The translations under genes were made by a program, and so were the position numbers. A stretch of 64,000 bases of DNA from Larix kaempferi (taxonomy: Eukaryota > Streptophyta > Pinopsida > Pinales > Pinaceae): positions 7,139,001 to 7,203,000 of the forward strand of contig BSBM01000076.1 of the NCBI GenBank assembly GCA_027924585.1, given 5' to 3'. How positions within the stretch are numbered: position 1 is the first letter of the stretch; every line of letters begins with the position of its first letter. Below are positions 35,578-46,968 of this stretch, piece by piece. The notes under the pieces were generated by a model, which had not been told where the DNA came from, searched no databases, and saw nothing but the letters and a program-made list of their open reading frames with translations.

Positions 35578-35854
35578 TGTTATGAATAAAATAATAATAA
35601 TAATAAACATCAACACATATATATAATAATAATAATAATAATGATAATTAATAATGTCTTTCCGAAAAGACATGATTATTAGTGAAAGGGTATTTCGCCA
35701 AAGTGTAAATAACGGGCTCTCAATTGTAATTCATATCATATCTTATCAATCTATCAATTTATATATCATTTTTATATCTACGGATATGTGGGTTATTTCA
35801 GAAATTATGGATTCATTCCAAGTTTATTGAGAATATCCAACTATGGATATTACA
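35578..35854 (+). repeat. 5' LTR of the nested element
   Basis: 277 bp; contains ATA/ATAAT repeats near the start and ctttccgaaaagac, a short inverted motif. Confidence 0.95.
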
Positions 35855-35855
35855 T

Positions 35856-35864
35856 TGGTATCAT
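35856..35864 (+). other. Primer binding site of the nested element
   Basis: tggtatcat one base after the LTR end; matches the first eight bases of the initiator-Met site TGGTATCAGAGC. Confidence 0.75.
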
Positions 35865-36319
35865 AGGTAGGCTTGTAGCCACCAATCTAGGACCTTGTCC
35901 AAAACCAGGCCCTTGGCCCAAAGAAGTAAAAAAGAAAAAAGAAAAAGAAAAAAAAAAAAAGGCAAAAGTAAAAGAAAATAAAAAGAAGAAAAGAAAGACA
36001 AGTAAAAAAGAAGAAAACAGTATATAAATAAATAAATAAAAAAGTGAGAAGAAGTAAAAAGGAAAAAAAGAAGAAGTAAAAGTAAAGTTTAAAAGTGAGT
36101 AGAAGTAAAAAGTAAAAGTAAGAAGTAAAACCACATATGGTTTTAAGGTGCACGTGGTTTTGTGAGAAGTGGGTTTGGTTTTATTCCCTAACAACAAACC
36201 AAAAGTGAGATTTGAACCTAGGTGGGGAAGGTAACAATCATTCCTCCCAACCACCCAATCTACACCATTTTACATATATTAAGGGGAAAATAATATTAGA
36301 AGAAGAATCATATTGAATA

Positions 36320-37294
36320 TTGTTTATTTTAAAAAAGAATGAGATATTGAATAAATTTCAAAGAAAACTCAAGAAGATGGGTTTTAATGTTGAAAAGAAG
36401 GGAAGGTTTCCTAGCACCTCACTGTTGAATGTCTCAATACTATTTAGAGTTAAAGGGACACTTGCAGGGAAGGATGTCACCATTTCTATTGCCCCTAGTG
36501 AAAGAAATAATTATATTAGTGCTGAAATTGCTAACCAGTTAGTGATTCCTGAATCAAATGTAAGTGAAAGGCTAGACCTTTGGAACAGGAAGCAATTTCA
36601 AATAAGTGGATTAGAATTGAATGCGGGAGATTATATGGTCATATCACAATTCATGGTTAGTTCCTTATGGAGCTTTGATGGTGACATAGTTTTAGGGTTA
36701 CCTTGGATTAAAACATTGGGGACCTTCATCTTAAATGCTGAAAGGAAGTTTCTGACGTTTTCTTATAAGCAAAAGAGAATCACATTTCAAGACATTACGA
36801 TGAAGTCATATGTAGAAGCTCCAACATCTGAATACTTCAAGGATATATCAAAGATGATTTCTCAGGGCAATCATAAGTCAAAACAAAAGAAGCAGAAAGA
36901 AGTTGAAAAGATTGTCATGGACAAAGAAGAAGAGATTTCCCGTTTAAGAGATCATAATCAGAAATTGCTTCTTCAAAGAAAAAAAATGAAGGATAAAGCA
37001 CAACAAAATCAAAAGCTAGAAGAAGAGAATCAAGAAAAATTCCACCAAAAAGAAGTGGATCTCCAAAAATAATTCAATAAGAATCTATTAGAAAAAAATG
37101 AAGAAAATTCTCGCTTAAAAAATTTGAATCAAGGGTTGATTGAACAAATTAAAAAATTAAAAAATGAGAAGTTAGAAAAATCCTCAGAGTTATTATCAAC
37201 CAGTCAATTGCGTGAATCACAAACAATTGAATTTTATACAAGGGTTCCACAAATGGCTCGAATGCCTTATCGTCACCCAAATCATAGAAGTTGA
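36320..37294 (+). CDS. Retropepsin-fold plus coiled-coil protein of the nested element, with one internal stop
   Basis: Residues about 35-155 read like a Ty3/gypsy aspartic-protease fold: LLNVSILFRVKGTLAGKDVT, then IVLGLPWIKTLGTFILNAER, the conserved flap and hydrophobic-Gly segment. The catalytic D-T/S-G, however, is replaced by IAPSERNNYIS, so no proteolysis is expected. From about residue 190 the protein is Lys/Glu-rich with heptads (KEEEISRLRDHNQKLLLQRK), a likely coiled coil. A TAA at 37070 ends 250 residues, but the same frame continues with coiled-coil-like sequence to a TGA at 37292, so the original protein was about 325 residues. Inferred role: a structural or RNA-binding Gag substitute. 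Upstream, 35930-36150 is Lys-codon-rich low-complexity sequence. Confidence 0.65.
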
Positions 37295-37632
37295 TACAAC
37301 CAACATCAAAGTAAAGTAGAAAATAAACATTGTTCTTCTTATAGACAAACCAATTACAACATTGAAAATGAATGAAAACAACATAGACAACTTTTATGGA
37401 AACCTAAATTAAGAAGTTCTGAATGAGCAATCGATCATCAAACAGTTCCAATGAAGGTAGATTTGGGATGGATCACTTCCCAAAAAATGGAACACATTAG
37501 TTAAGCAATCAGAAGATTATACTGCCTGGTTTCATCAAGCATCGTAGTTCCAAGCTCACAACATCATGAAAAGTCATTACGAGCAAGAGAACAAAGTCAT
37601 ACAATAAATCATGCTTTGAGGACAAAGCATGT

Positions 37633-37647
37633 TTAAGGGGAAGGCAA
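37633..37647 (+). other. Polypurine tract of the nested element
   Basis: ttaaggggaaggcaa directly before the 3' LTR. Confidence 0.75.
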
Positions 37648-37686
37648 TGTTATGAATAAAATAATAATAATAATAAACATCAACAC

Positions 37687-37721
<35 letters not shown>

Positions 37722-37927
37722 TAATAATGTCTTTCCGAAAAGACATGACTATTAGTGAAAGGGTATTCCGCCAAAGTATAAATAACGGGCCCTCAATTGT
37801 AATTCATATCTTATCTCATCAATCTATAAATTTATATATCATTTTTATATCTACGGTTATGTGGGTTATTTCAGAAATTATGGATTCATTCCGAATTTAT
37901 TGAGAATATCCAACTATGGATATTACA
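37648..37927 (+). repeat. 3' LTR of the nested element
   Basis: 280 bp; differs from the left copy mainly by one extra ATA unit and scattered single bases. Confidence 0.95.
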
Positions 37928-37932
37928 TTGAC

Positions 37933-38470
37933 CTTCCACCGCCAACAACAGTTAAGCAACTCAGGGCGATGTTGGGCCACACAGGCTATTACCGCAAGTT
38001 TATCAAAGGATATGCCGCAATCACAGCACCCATGGAGAAACTACTAAAGAAGGATGCGAAATTCGAATGGAACGGAGAATGCTAGAAAATCTTAGACGTT
38101 TTGAAGACAAAGATGGTGGAAGCACCCATCCTTGCCTTCCTAGATTGAAAGAAAGAGTTTCATGTCCACATTGATGCGTCGTCGATCGCACTCGGTGTTA
38201 TCTTGGCCCAACCAGGTGAAGGTGACATCGACCATCCGATAGCTTTCGCAAGTAGAAAGCTGTCGACAGCAGAAAATAATTATACAACCACTGAGCGAGA
38301 AGGAATAACGATGGTCTACGCCCTACAGAAGTTTTGACATTATCTTTTAGGGGGCCACTTCAAAATGTTCACCAACCATTCAATGCTGAAGTATTTGGTG
38401 AACAAGCCTGTGTTGGGGGGGGGGAATTTGTCGATGGCTACTGCTCTTTCAGGAATTTGATTTTGAGATC
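37933..38470 (+). pseudogene. Gypsy RT connection and RNase H, frameshifted
   Basis: The first part encodes the tether (LLKKDAKFEWNGEC, then a TAG at about 38083). The RNase H region reads FHVHIDASSIALGVILAQPG and STAENNYTTTEREGITMVYA, covering the first Asp and the Glu of the active site. The next catalytic Asp reads Asn (MFTNHSML where TDHS is usual). A stop follows LQKF. A run of ten G at 38415-38424 shifts the frame just before the integrase part. RNase H degrades the RNA strand of the hybrid; this copy is dead. Confidence 0.78.
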
Positions 38471-38473
38471 ATC

Positions 38474-39830
38474 ATGAAGCCAGGATGGTTGAATGCAGGA
38501 CCAGACCACCTATCAAGAATCGAGTCAGGGGAGGAACCGCGAAGCATCGACGAAGGATTACCAGACGCTCAACTATTCCGAGTTGTAATGATCGACAACT
38601 ACTATGAACCAATTATTCAATTCCTAGCAATAGGAAATGCACTAGAGGAATTCACCACCAGTCAGAAGAAACAGTTAGTTTTCAAAGCCGCAAACTTCCA
38701 ACTAATCGTAGGACAGTTGTACAAGATGGGCCCCGATGAGATATTACGCCGCTATGTTCTCCCACACAAGCAGGAACGGATTTTAGCCAAGGCACATGAT
38801 GGCATTACCAGAGGACATTATGGAGGTCAGGAAACTGCAAAAAAGATCCTAACAGCCGGGTTATGGTGGCCAACCATGCATAGTGATGCCACTGACTATG
38901 CCAAAACCTACAACGTCTTTCAATGAACAGGGAAACCATCGAGACGGGACGAGATGCCATTAGTACCCTAGTTCACGATGCAGGCATTCGACAAATGGGC
39001 GGTATATTTTGTAGGCCCATCAACCCCACAGGAAAACACATCGGATCACGCTACATCATAACTGCAACAGAATACTGACACGTTGGGAGGAGGCCGCGCC
39101 AGTTAAGGATTGTACCACATCAACGGCTGCTAGATTCCTCTTCGACAACGTGGTCACCCGATTCAGATGCCCAAAAAATTTACTAAGCAATCAAGGGGCG
39201 CACTTTGTGAACAAGACGATCGCAACACTAATGGAGGAGTTTCAGGTTCAGCATAAGAAGAGTACTCCCTACCATCCTCAAGCAAACGGGACAGTAGAAG
39301 CATTCAACAAAATCCTGGAACACGCACTCACAAAGGTATGCAACACAAATCGAGACGATTGGGACCTTAAAATTCCAGCGATCCTCTGGGCCTATCGAAC
39401 CACATGCAAGCGATTAACTGGCCAAACTCCATTTAAACTGGTCTACGGTAAAGAAGCAATTATGCCGATGGAATATATAGTTCCAAGTTTGCGTATTGCA
39501 CTCGCCACAGACATGAGCGATGATAGTGGGCTGGAAGAAGGACTAGCACAATTAGTACACTTAGAAGAAGCTCGGTTCATTGTAGGATTCCACCAGCAAA
39601 TTGAAAAGGATCGCCATAAAGCATGGCATGACCGTCACATTAAGCAGAGATACTTTCAGAAAGGCGACACGGTGTTGCTACATGATAGCAAGTTCGTGAA
39701 ACACTAGGGTAAATTACAAATGCACTGGTTAGGACCCTATATCATCAATTTTGTCACTAACGGTGGTGCTGTGCAGTTATAGACCTTAGATGGGGTATTG
39801 TTGCCTCGCATGGTGAACGAAAATAGGCTA
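38474..39830 (+). pseudogene. Gypsy integrase, with lost active-site residues
   Basis: Frame 38474-38926 holds the zinc-binding region: HDGITRGHYGGQETAKKIL gives the two His, but the following Cys pair is gone (YAKTYNVFQ in place of a C-x2-C) and a TGA follows. The core runs from about 38970 to 39707: [11 protein letters not shown] carries the first Asp region; the second reads LLSNQGAHF, with Asn where Asp is normal; the Glu region is [20 protein letters not shown]. The C-terminal part ([20 protein letters not shown], then LQMHWLGPYIINF) is a GPY/F-like end. Integrase joins cDNA to the chromosome. Stops and shifts separate the pieces. Confidence 0.82.
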
Positions 39831-39854
39831 AAGCCCTATCGCTGTGATCCGCCA

Positions 39855-40869
39855 CAGTTAAAAAAAAAAAAAAAACGTAGGACTTGAACAACACGAAGAC
39901 ATGAAGGCCAGTTAGACTCTAACCAGGACAGTATAAAGAGAGGGGGCGGTCAGTCAGATCGCATGTCTCCACTACGTGTGGAGGTACACTCTGTACGTGT
40001 GACTCCACACCTAAGCATGCGACCACAGATAAGCATTACCAGAAGACGGCGAAGGAAATGATGATCGAATCGCATCCAAGCATGCGACCATAGCCAACGA
40101 TAAAGGGAAAGGACGATTGAACCGCAAGAGGAGGGCCAGGATTTTACAAATGATGATGGTAACCAACCCCGCAGACACGAAGCATAAGCATAAATACCGA
40201 TGGAGGAGGCCTCTAGAGCAGCAAGGTATCGATGAATAGGGAGAGAACATTCAGGAATTTGCATGCTACAAGTTGATCATACAGTTAGTTAAATAAGGAG
40301 TTCCAAGAAGGTTGTGGAAATGGTTCCTTTCATTTCGCATGGCAGCACACCAAGTGCGCTGAGAGATAGAATGGCAAGCGTCCATACACAACTAGCAAAG
40401 GAAGTAGCGGAGAGACTCCGTGAAAAAACCTTTGAGGTATCATCCAAGATGTCTAAGTATGCGGCAGAAGTGTGAAGTTTCGTGGTCCCGAGGACCACTA
40501 GAATGCCAGGAGTAAAGGCTCCACAGCCTTGGTAGAAGGCTGCCCAGGACGCGAAACAGATGTGCTGGAGCAGTCGGCCCGTTTCCCACCCTGGTGACGT
40601 AGATGAACTTTTCCGCAGTCAGTACCAAGCACCAGGCAGGGCGGTAGGGCCGAAGAGGTAGATGATGAAGGTTCCAAGGAACTGGCAGATGAGTGCAAGA
40701 AGTACATGACAGCGAACCAGTGCCCGATGGATGGAGATAGGAAAAACACAACAACGAGTTCCAGACAACAAGAATAGTTTCGGAGACCGAGCACAGTCCA
40801 AGGCGGGCGCAAAACAACAGAGTCCGGTTGAGGTGGCTCGGGACGAGCCACAAGTTTGTGTTGGGGGCC
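39855..40869. other. Gypsy 3' untranslated region
   Basis: No domain-bearing frame was found between the integrase end and the 3' LTR. An A-run lies at 39859-39874. The overlapping minus-strand frames at 40440-41008 have no recognisable motif, and part of them reads through the LTR. Confidence 0.6.
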
Positions 40870-41486
40870 TGTTGGCACGGGATAGATCCGTAGGAAGTGT
40901 GGAAGCCAATAGGCACGAAAGCCAAATCCCGCGAAAGAAGGAATTACCGTGAAGTCTAAGGAAGAGCAAGAATAGTTTAGAATATTTAATTGCTAAGTTG
41001 GCCAACATGGGCCATTTTGTAATAGGATAGAAGCATACAAATGGAAGTATATTGTAAGCCTAAGGGCATTGGATTTTAGAGATTAATGTGACCTTTTGGA
41101 TTCTATTGATTGTCCCTGCGAGGTTTGTTCCGCAGATGTTAATGAATGAGGATGTTTGGTTATGAATTCTGTTGTTATGCGATGATGGGTTATTTAAATA
41201 CTTTATGTTGATCTGTGTTGATATATGTTGTTTGTTAATGAGAACATGCTATTGAATATGCTTTGAGATGAATGTGCGAATGTTTGGTTAAATGGACTGG
41301 TGTGAATATTGTAATCTCTGGTTAACGTGCACATATCTTCTTCACAACTGGGGAAGCTTGGTTCCTACAGCAACCTTATCCGGCTCGGGTGAGACCTCAC
41401 CTGCTTTACAGGTGTTTCTAGGAAGGGTAACTCCTTTCTGGGTCGGTGAATAAGGGGTTGTTGGTGTTGTTGACCCTGTGTCAACA
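40870..41486 (+). repeat. 3' LTR of the gypsy element
   Basis: 617 bp, preceded by the purine-rich tttgtgttgggggcc (40855-40869), followed by the target duplication cttac. Confidence 0.88.
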
Positions 41487-42232
41487 CTTACTTGGACTGA
41501 AATTTGGCATGGTTAGACTAGACACATGCATTGATGGCGTGGGAGGGTTTCCAGACTCAAACATGACTAAAACTAACAATTCAAGCATCAAAAACCATAC
41601 CTGTAGATTAATTAATGTGCTACATGGGGCCAATGCTGAATTTTTTTAAATTTGTGCTTGCTTGGACTGAAATTTGGCATGGTTAGACTAGACGCATGCA
41701 TTGACGGTGTGGGAGGGTTTCCAGATTCAAACATGACTGAAAATAACAATTCGAGCATAAAAAACAGACCTATAGATTAATTAATGTCCTACACGGGGCC
41801 AACGTTGATTTTTTTTAAATTTGTTCTTGTATGGAATGAAATTTGGCATGGTTAGACTAGACGCATGCATTGAATGTGTAGGAGGGTTTCCAGACTCAAA
41901 CATGACTGACATAAACAATTTGACAATAAAAAACCATATTACCTATAGATTAATTAATGTGCTACGTCACGGGGCCAACATTGAACTTTTTTAAATTTAT
42001 GCTTGCTTGGACTGGAATTTGGCATGGTTAGTATAGATGCATGCATTGACTATGTGGGAGGGTTTCCAAACTCAAACATGACTGAAACTAACAATTCGAC
42101 AATAAAAAACCATACCTATAGATTAATTAATGTGCTACATGGGGCCAACGTTGATTTTTTTTAAATTTGTGCTTGCTTGGACTGAAATTTGGCATGGTCA
42201 GTCTAGACACATGCATTGACGGTGTGGGATGG

Positions 42233-43176
42233 CATTAGAGAAATTTTGAGGTCAAAAAATGGCCTCAAAACAAAGAAAATGTACTATAAAAAACAACCAA
42301 TCACATTCTAGTAGATGACATCATCCCCCTTGGTGAGGTGGCATTGCATGAGTTAAGAATGCTTATTTGTCAAATTTTCTATGGTGGATGAAAACACATA
42401 GTTAACCAAGGTAGTGGTGTAAGTACTTTTAAGTCATAAAGTAAAGTACTCATAATGATAGTCTTTTCATAAAATAATATTATTGTCATTTTCAAGTAAA
42501 ATACTCATAATGAATGTCTTTTCACACTTTCTCATAAAATAATATTATTGTCATTTTCAAGTGAAGTATTCTTAATTCATAAAGAAAGTCCTTTCACATT
42601 TTTTTATAAAATAACATATTATTATTTTTATGTTTTTAATTTTAAATTATATATTCACTCCATTCTATTTAATAACATAATGTCAAACTAATAAATAATA
42701 ATAACAGATTTAATAAATAATAATAATAATGCAATGTGGATTATAATAATATTATTAACATTTTACATGTAAATAAATTCTCAATTAAATTACATTCTAT
42801 TAAATTCATGAGAAAAGTACTAAATATAAAAAGTCAACATAAAATTAAAATAATAGCTTTTAAAAATATTTTTTATTATTTAATTTCATTTGCAAGTTCA
42901 AGACAAATAAATGCTAAAGGACAATAAGTTTTTGGGAATTTACTATGAATCTTAGTCACATCAATGTAGACTTATTTTATTAATTTTATTTCTAGTGAAT
43001 TTTGAAAAGCAACTCAACCATGGTTATTTATATTGTACATAGAAAATAGTGTGGGAGGTGACTTGTCATATATACCTACCCCATAAAACCCCAAATTCAT
43101 AATATTTTAATATATCTCATATTTTTGTAGTACATCTCTTAAGAGGCCATTTTTTGACCTCAAAATCTCTCTAATG
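42233..43176. mobile_element. 944-bp non-autonomous element with 34-bp terminal inverted repeats
   Basis: The left end cattagagaaattttgaggt and the right end (reverse complement cattagagagattttgaggt) match over about 34 bases with one mismatch. The interior is AT-rich with no transposase. It interrupts a satellite monomer exactly: removing it leaves 170-bp spacing between anchors at 42186 and 43300. No clear target duplication is visible, so the superfamily cannot be named. Confidence 0.85.
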
Positions 43177-44534
43177 TTTCCAGACTCAAACATGACTGAC
43201 ACTAACAATTATAGAATCAAACACCATACCTATAGTTTAATTAATGTGCTACATGAGGCCACCATTGAATTTTTTTAAATTTGTGCTTGTATGGACTGAA
43301 ATTTGGCATGGTTAGACTAGACGCGTGCATTGAATGTGTGAGAGGGTTTCCAGACTCAAACATGACTGGCACAAACAATTCGACAATAAAAAACCATATT
43401 ACCTATAGATTAATTAATGTGCTACGTCACGGGGCCAACGTTGAATTTTTTTAAATTTGTGCTTGCTTGGACTGAAATTTGGCATGGTTAGTCTAGACGC
43501 ATGCATTGACTGTGTGGGAGGGTTTCCAAACTCAAACATCACTAACACTAACAATTCAACAATAAAAATACTATACCTATAGATTAATTAATGTGCTACA
43601 CGGGTGCAATGTTGAAATTTTTTAAATTTGTGCTTGCTTGGATTGAAATTTGGTATGGTTAGACTAGACGCATGCATTGACGGTGTGGGAGGGTTTCCAG
43701 AATCAAACATGACTAACACTAACAATTTGAGAATCAAAAACCATACCTATAGATTAATTAATGTGCTACACACGACCAAGTTGATTTTTTAACAAATTTG
43801 TGCTTGCATGGACTGAAATTTGGCATGGTTAGACTAGACACATGCATTGACTGTGTGGGAGGATTTCCAGACTCAAACATGACTGACACAAACAATTCGA
43901 CAATCAAAAACCATATTACCTATAGATTAATTAATGTGCTACGTCACGGGGCCAACGTTGAAATTTTGTAAATTTGTGCTTGCTTGGACTGAAATTTGGC
44001 ATGGTTAGTCTAGATGCATGCATTGAATGTGTGGAAGGGTTTTTAGACTCAAACATGACTGGCACTAATAATTTGACAATAAAAAACCATACCTATAGAT
44101 TAATTAATGTGCTACACGGGCCCAATGTTGAATTTTTTTAAATTTGTGCTTGCTTGGACTGAAATTTGGCATGGTTAGTCTAGACGCATGCATTGATGGT
44201 GTGGTAGGGTTTCCAGACTCAAACATGGCTGGGACTAACAATTCGAGCATCAAAAACCATACCTATAGATTAATTAATGTGCTACACGAGGCCAACGTTG
44301 ATTTTTTTTAAATTTGTGCTTGTATGGACTGAAATTTGACATGGTTAGACTAGATGCATGCATCGACTTTGTGGGAAGGTTTCCAGACTCAAACATGACT
44401 AACACAAACAATTCAAAAATAAAAAACCATATTACCTATAGATTAATTAATGTGCTACGTCACGGGCCCAACATTGAAATTTTTTTAATTTGTGCTTGCT
44501 TGGACTGAAATTTGGCATGGTTAGACTAGACGCA

Positions 44535-44573
44535 TGCATCAAGGCATGATAATGATTATCATGCCTTGATGCA
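44535..44573. repeat. Perfect 39-bp palindrome at the array edge
   Basis: Arms of 19 bases (tgcatcaaggcatgataat and its exact complement) surround one central G. One arm recurs at about 46303. The satellite end just left of it (catggttagactagacgcatg, 44516-44536) reappears inverted at 46202-46222. Confidence 0.95.
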
Positions 44574-46195
44574 TGATAATCATTATGCATGATAAGAAGT
44601 ATTTACCACTACTTACAACAAACTGTGAGTGATTCCAGATTATTTAATGAATGCTTGAAAGCATTACTAATTATGTTCATATTTTGTATTAGAACTACAC
44701 AGAATATTAGAAGAATTTCGAATTGTTCAAAATTCCTGCACACAAAAGACCAATACGACCAAATTATGCTACTATGATTTTGACTAACTGTTTTCTATAT
44801 CTTTAATATTATATAGGTTGGAAAAGTCTGTTGTCACTCACTATGAGCTTAGAACTCATTCGTGGCAATTTCACTTCCTCTGCGATTTAGTAAGTAATTG
44901 TGTTCTTAATCTATGGCAATTTCTAGAACTATAGATTTGACATTCATGAAAAATTGTGGAAGACTCCCATTGACTTAACTATAAATAAATCCATAATTGA
45001 TAGATAAAAACTCCTTGGATTATAGTTAAAATAATAAGCATTAAAGTTACATTATTTTTAAAAGTCTTTAATAATATATTTATAAAACAATTATAGGGAT
45101 TTTATTATTTAGAGCACCAATCATAAAGTAAATTTATAATGTTATCAAAAGAAATTTAACCTGCAAAAAGCTTTAACATGTAATTGATTTCTTTAAGTTA
45201 AAATAATACATTCAATCCTATTTTTGTTAACAAAATTTAATAAATGTTCAGTAGAGTTAAATGAAAAGTTATATTTACACAATTATAAATATTATGAGAC
45301 TCTCTGTGTTCCATTTCAATTTTTACAATAATTCCATGCTTGATATCTTTGGGTTCTCATTTGAGTTGATATTATTATGAGAATGGAAAAATAAAAATGC
45401 ATGATTTTTAAACAAAAGTCAAGGCTTGTAAAAATTAATAGTTTACTCATATAGGAAATTATCAACTCTTTTCAAGTCTTTAAAATATATGATTTTAAGG
45501 TGGAGACTAAGTTGGATATGGATGACCAAGAATTGAATTGTTTTAGCCGGTTAAAATTGTAAAAATCATGAACAAAATATGATTTTAAAGAAAATTTAAT
45601 GCTCATAAAATTTCAATACTTTGTTCAAATTCAAAACTGTAAGTGGCTTTCCTTCATTGACATAAAATATTTCAAAACATAGATCAAAATCCTTAAAATT
45701 AAATATTTTTATAAAATAGAACCGCCAAAACACTTATCTAATTATTGTATGTAACAAAACCGAAGTTTGGCAAAATTGTTGAAAAATCATGTTCATCCAA
45801 TTTGAGGCATAGAATCAACTCGAATAGGTTCAATATGCACACAAAATCATCATCGAATAATCAAGAAACCAAAAGACATCAAATGGCGCATAGAAATAAA
45901 ACCACCAAATCGTCATTTCATGAGAGCTAAACCAAAAAGACTGATGATGAGAAGCGCAAAATAAATGAACACCTAAGAGAAGAAACCAACAAACCATCAA
46001 GCAAGAAAACATGAAAGCAATAAAAGGAGTGTTTTCCAATTTTTAAAAGGGGGGGGGCCTTAAATTTTTGCAAAATTTAAGGGGAGATACTGTGGCCCAA
46101 CAAAGAAAAACATGTTGTTGTTTGTAGCCCATGCCATGACTAATAATTGGTCAATAAGAAAGCATAACATTCTCGACTCTTCTATATTGAACTCC
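44574..46195. other. AT-rich stretch between inverted satellite ends, no gene
   Basis: No domain was recognised in either strand. Near 46055-46095 there is a G-run and the sequence aatttaaggggagatactgtggcccaaca, which looks like a purine tract followed by an LTR start (TGTGGCCCAAC); a truncated LTR element is possible but no second LTR was found. Confidence 0.45.
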
Positions 46196-46907
46196 CTTGA
46201 TCCATGCGTCTAGTCTAACCATGATAATGATTACCATCCATATGATGACAATGATCATGATTATCATCCATATAATCATGAACTCCATCTATAATGAACT
46301 CATGCATCAAGGCATGATAATGATTATCATCCATATGACGACAATGATGGCCATGATGACGACGACGACGATGGTCATGATGACAATGATTGTGTTATCA
46401 ACATCATCGTCATAATCATCACTGATGATGATGATGATGATGATGACGATGATGACGATGGTGTTGTTTATAACGATGATGATGATGATGATGATTAACG
46501 ATGACGACGATGGTGAAAATTATGATGACAATGATGTTCTTGATCATGATGATGATGTTTTTGTTTCTAATGCTAACGATGATGATGATAATGATCATCA
46601 TATATATGACAACAATGATGGTCATGATGAAAATGATGACGATGGCTATGATGACTACGACAACGATGATGATGACGATAATGGTGTTGTTTATGGTGAT
46701 GATGATGATGATTAATGACAATGACGACGGTAATGATGCTTCTTATGATGATGATGATGGTGATGATGATTAATGACGACGAAAACGTTAATCATGATGC
46801 TTATGATGATGATGATGATGGTGATGATGACAACACCGAAGATGATGTTGTTGTTTATGATGATTGTGATGATGAATAATGATGATTACACTTATGATGG
46901 AGATGGC

Positions 46908-46968
<61 letters not shown>

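Larger units (their letters stand above)
35578..37927 (+). mobile_element. Small non-autonomous LTR retrotransposon nested in the gypsy RT
   Basis: LTRs at 35578-35854 and 37648-37927 begin TGTTATGAATAAAA and end ATATTACA. The target duplication ttgac occurs at 35573-35577 and 37928-37932. A primer site follows the left LTR and a purine tract precedes the right. Total length is 2350 bp. It has no RT, RNase H or integrase, but carries one ORF with a retropepsin-like fold and coiled coil. The LTRs are very similar by eye, so this insertion is younger than its host gypsy copy. Confidence 0.95.
30045..41486 (+). mobile_element. Gypsy retrotransposon, decayed, with a nested element
   Basis: LTRs at 30045-30687 and 40870-41486 share long blocks (for example gccaaatcccg and gatgttaatgaatgaggatg) and end TGTTGG...CAACA. 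The target duplication cttac flanks it (30040-30044 and 41487-41491), and removing the element rejoins one satellite monomer at the normal 170-bp spacing. Gene order gag, protease, RT, RNase H, integrase defines Ty3/gypsy. It is about 9.1 kb without the 2.35 kb insertion at 35578-37927. The reading frame from gag through RT is the same throughout (start positions congruent) apart from many stops; frames shift in the RNase H and integrase parts. No chromodomain was seen. Confidence 0.93.
29827..44540. repeat. Satellite-like tandem array, 170-177 bp monomers, interrupted by two insertions
   Basis: The anchor aatttggcat (or close variants) occurs at 29884, 41501, 41671, 41840, 42016, 42186, 43300, 43476, 43647, 43817, 43992, 44162, 44332 and 44509. 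Removing the gypsy element (30045-41486 plus one 5-bp duplication) and the 944-bp inserted element (42233-43176) gives spacings of 170, 170, 169, 176, 170, 170, 176, 171, 170, 175, 170, 170 and 177. Every third monomer is 5-7 bp longer because it carries extra bases in accatattacc and gctacgtcacgggg. Short open frames across the array are not genes. Confidence 0.93.

Noticed and set aside
40440-41008. Minus-strand frames of 126-161 codons overlapping the gypsy 3' region and LTR
   Set aside because: No domain; they run antisense to the element and through LTR sequence, so they look like chance open frames.
41446-44508. Small repeated open frames in the satellite array as a peptide family
   Set aside because: They are the monomer read through; frames change with the 5-7 bp length differences and no start context is kept.
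46055-46100. Start of another LTR element (purine tract followed by tgtggcccaaca)
   Set aside because: The local pattern is suggestive, but no second LTR, primer site or pol sequence could be paired with it.
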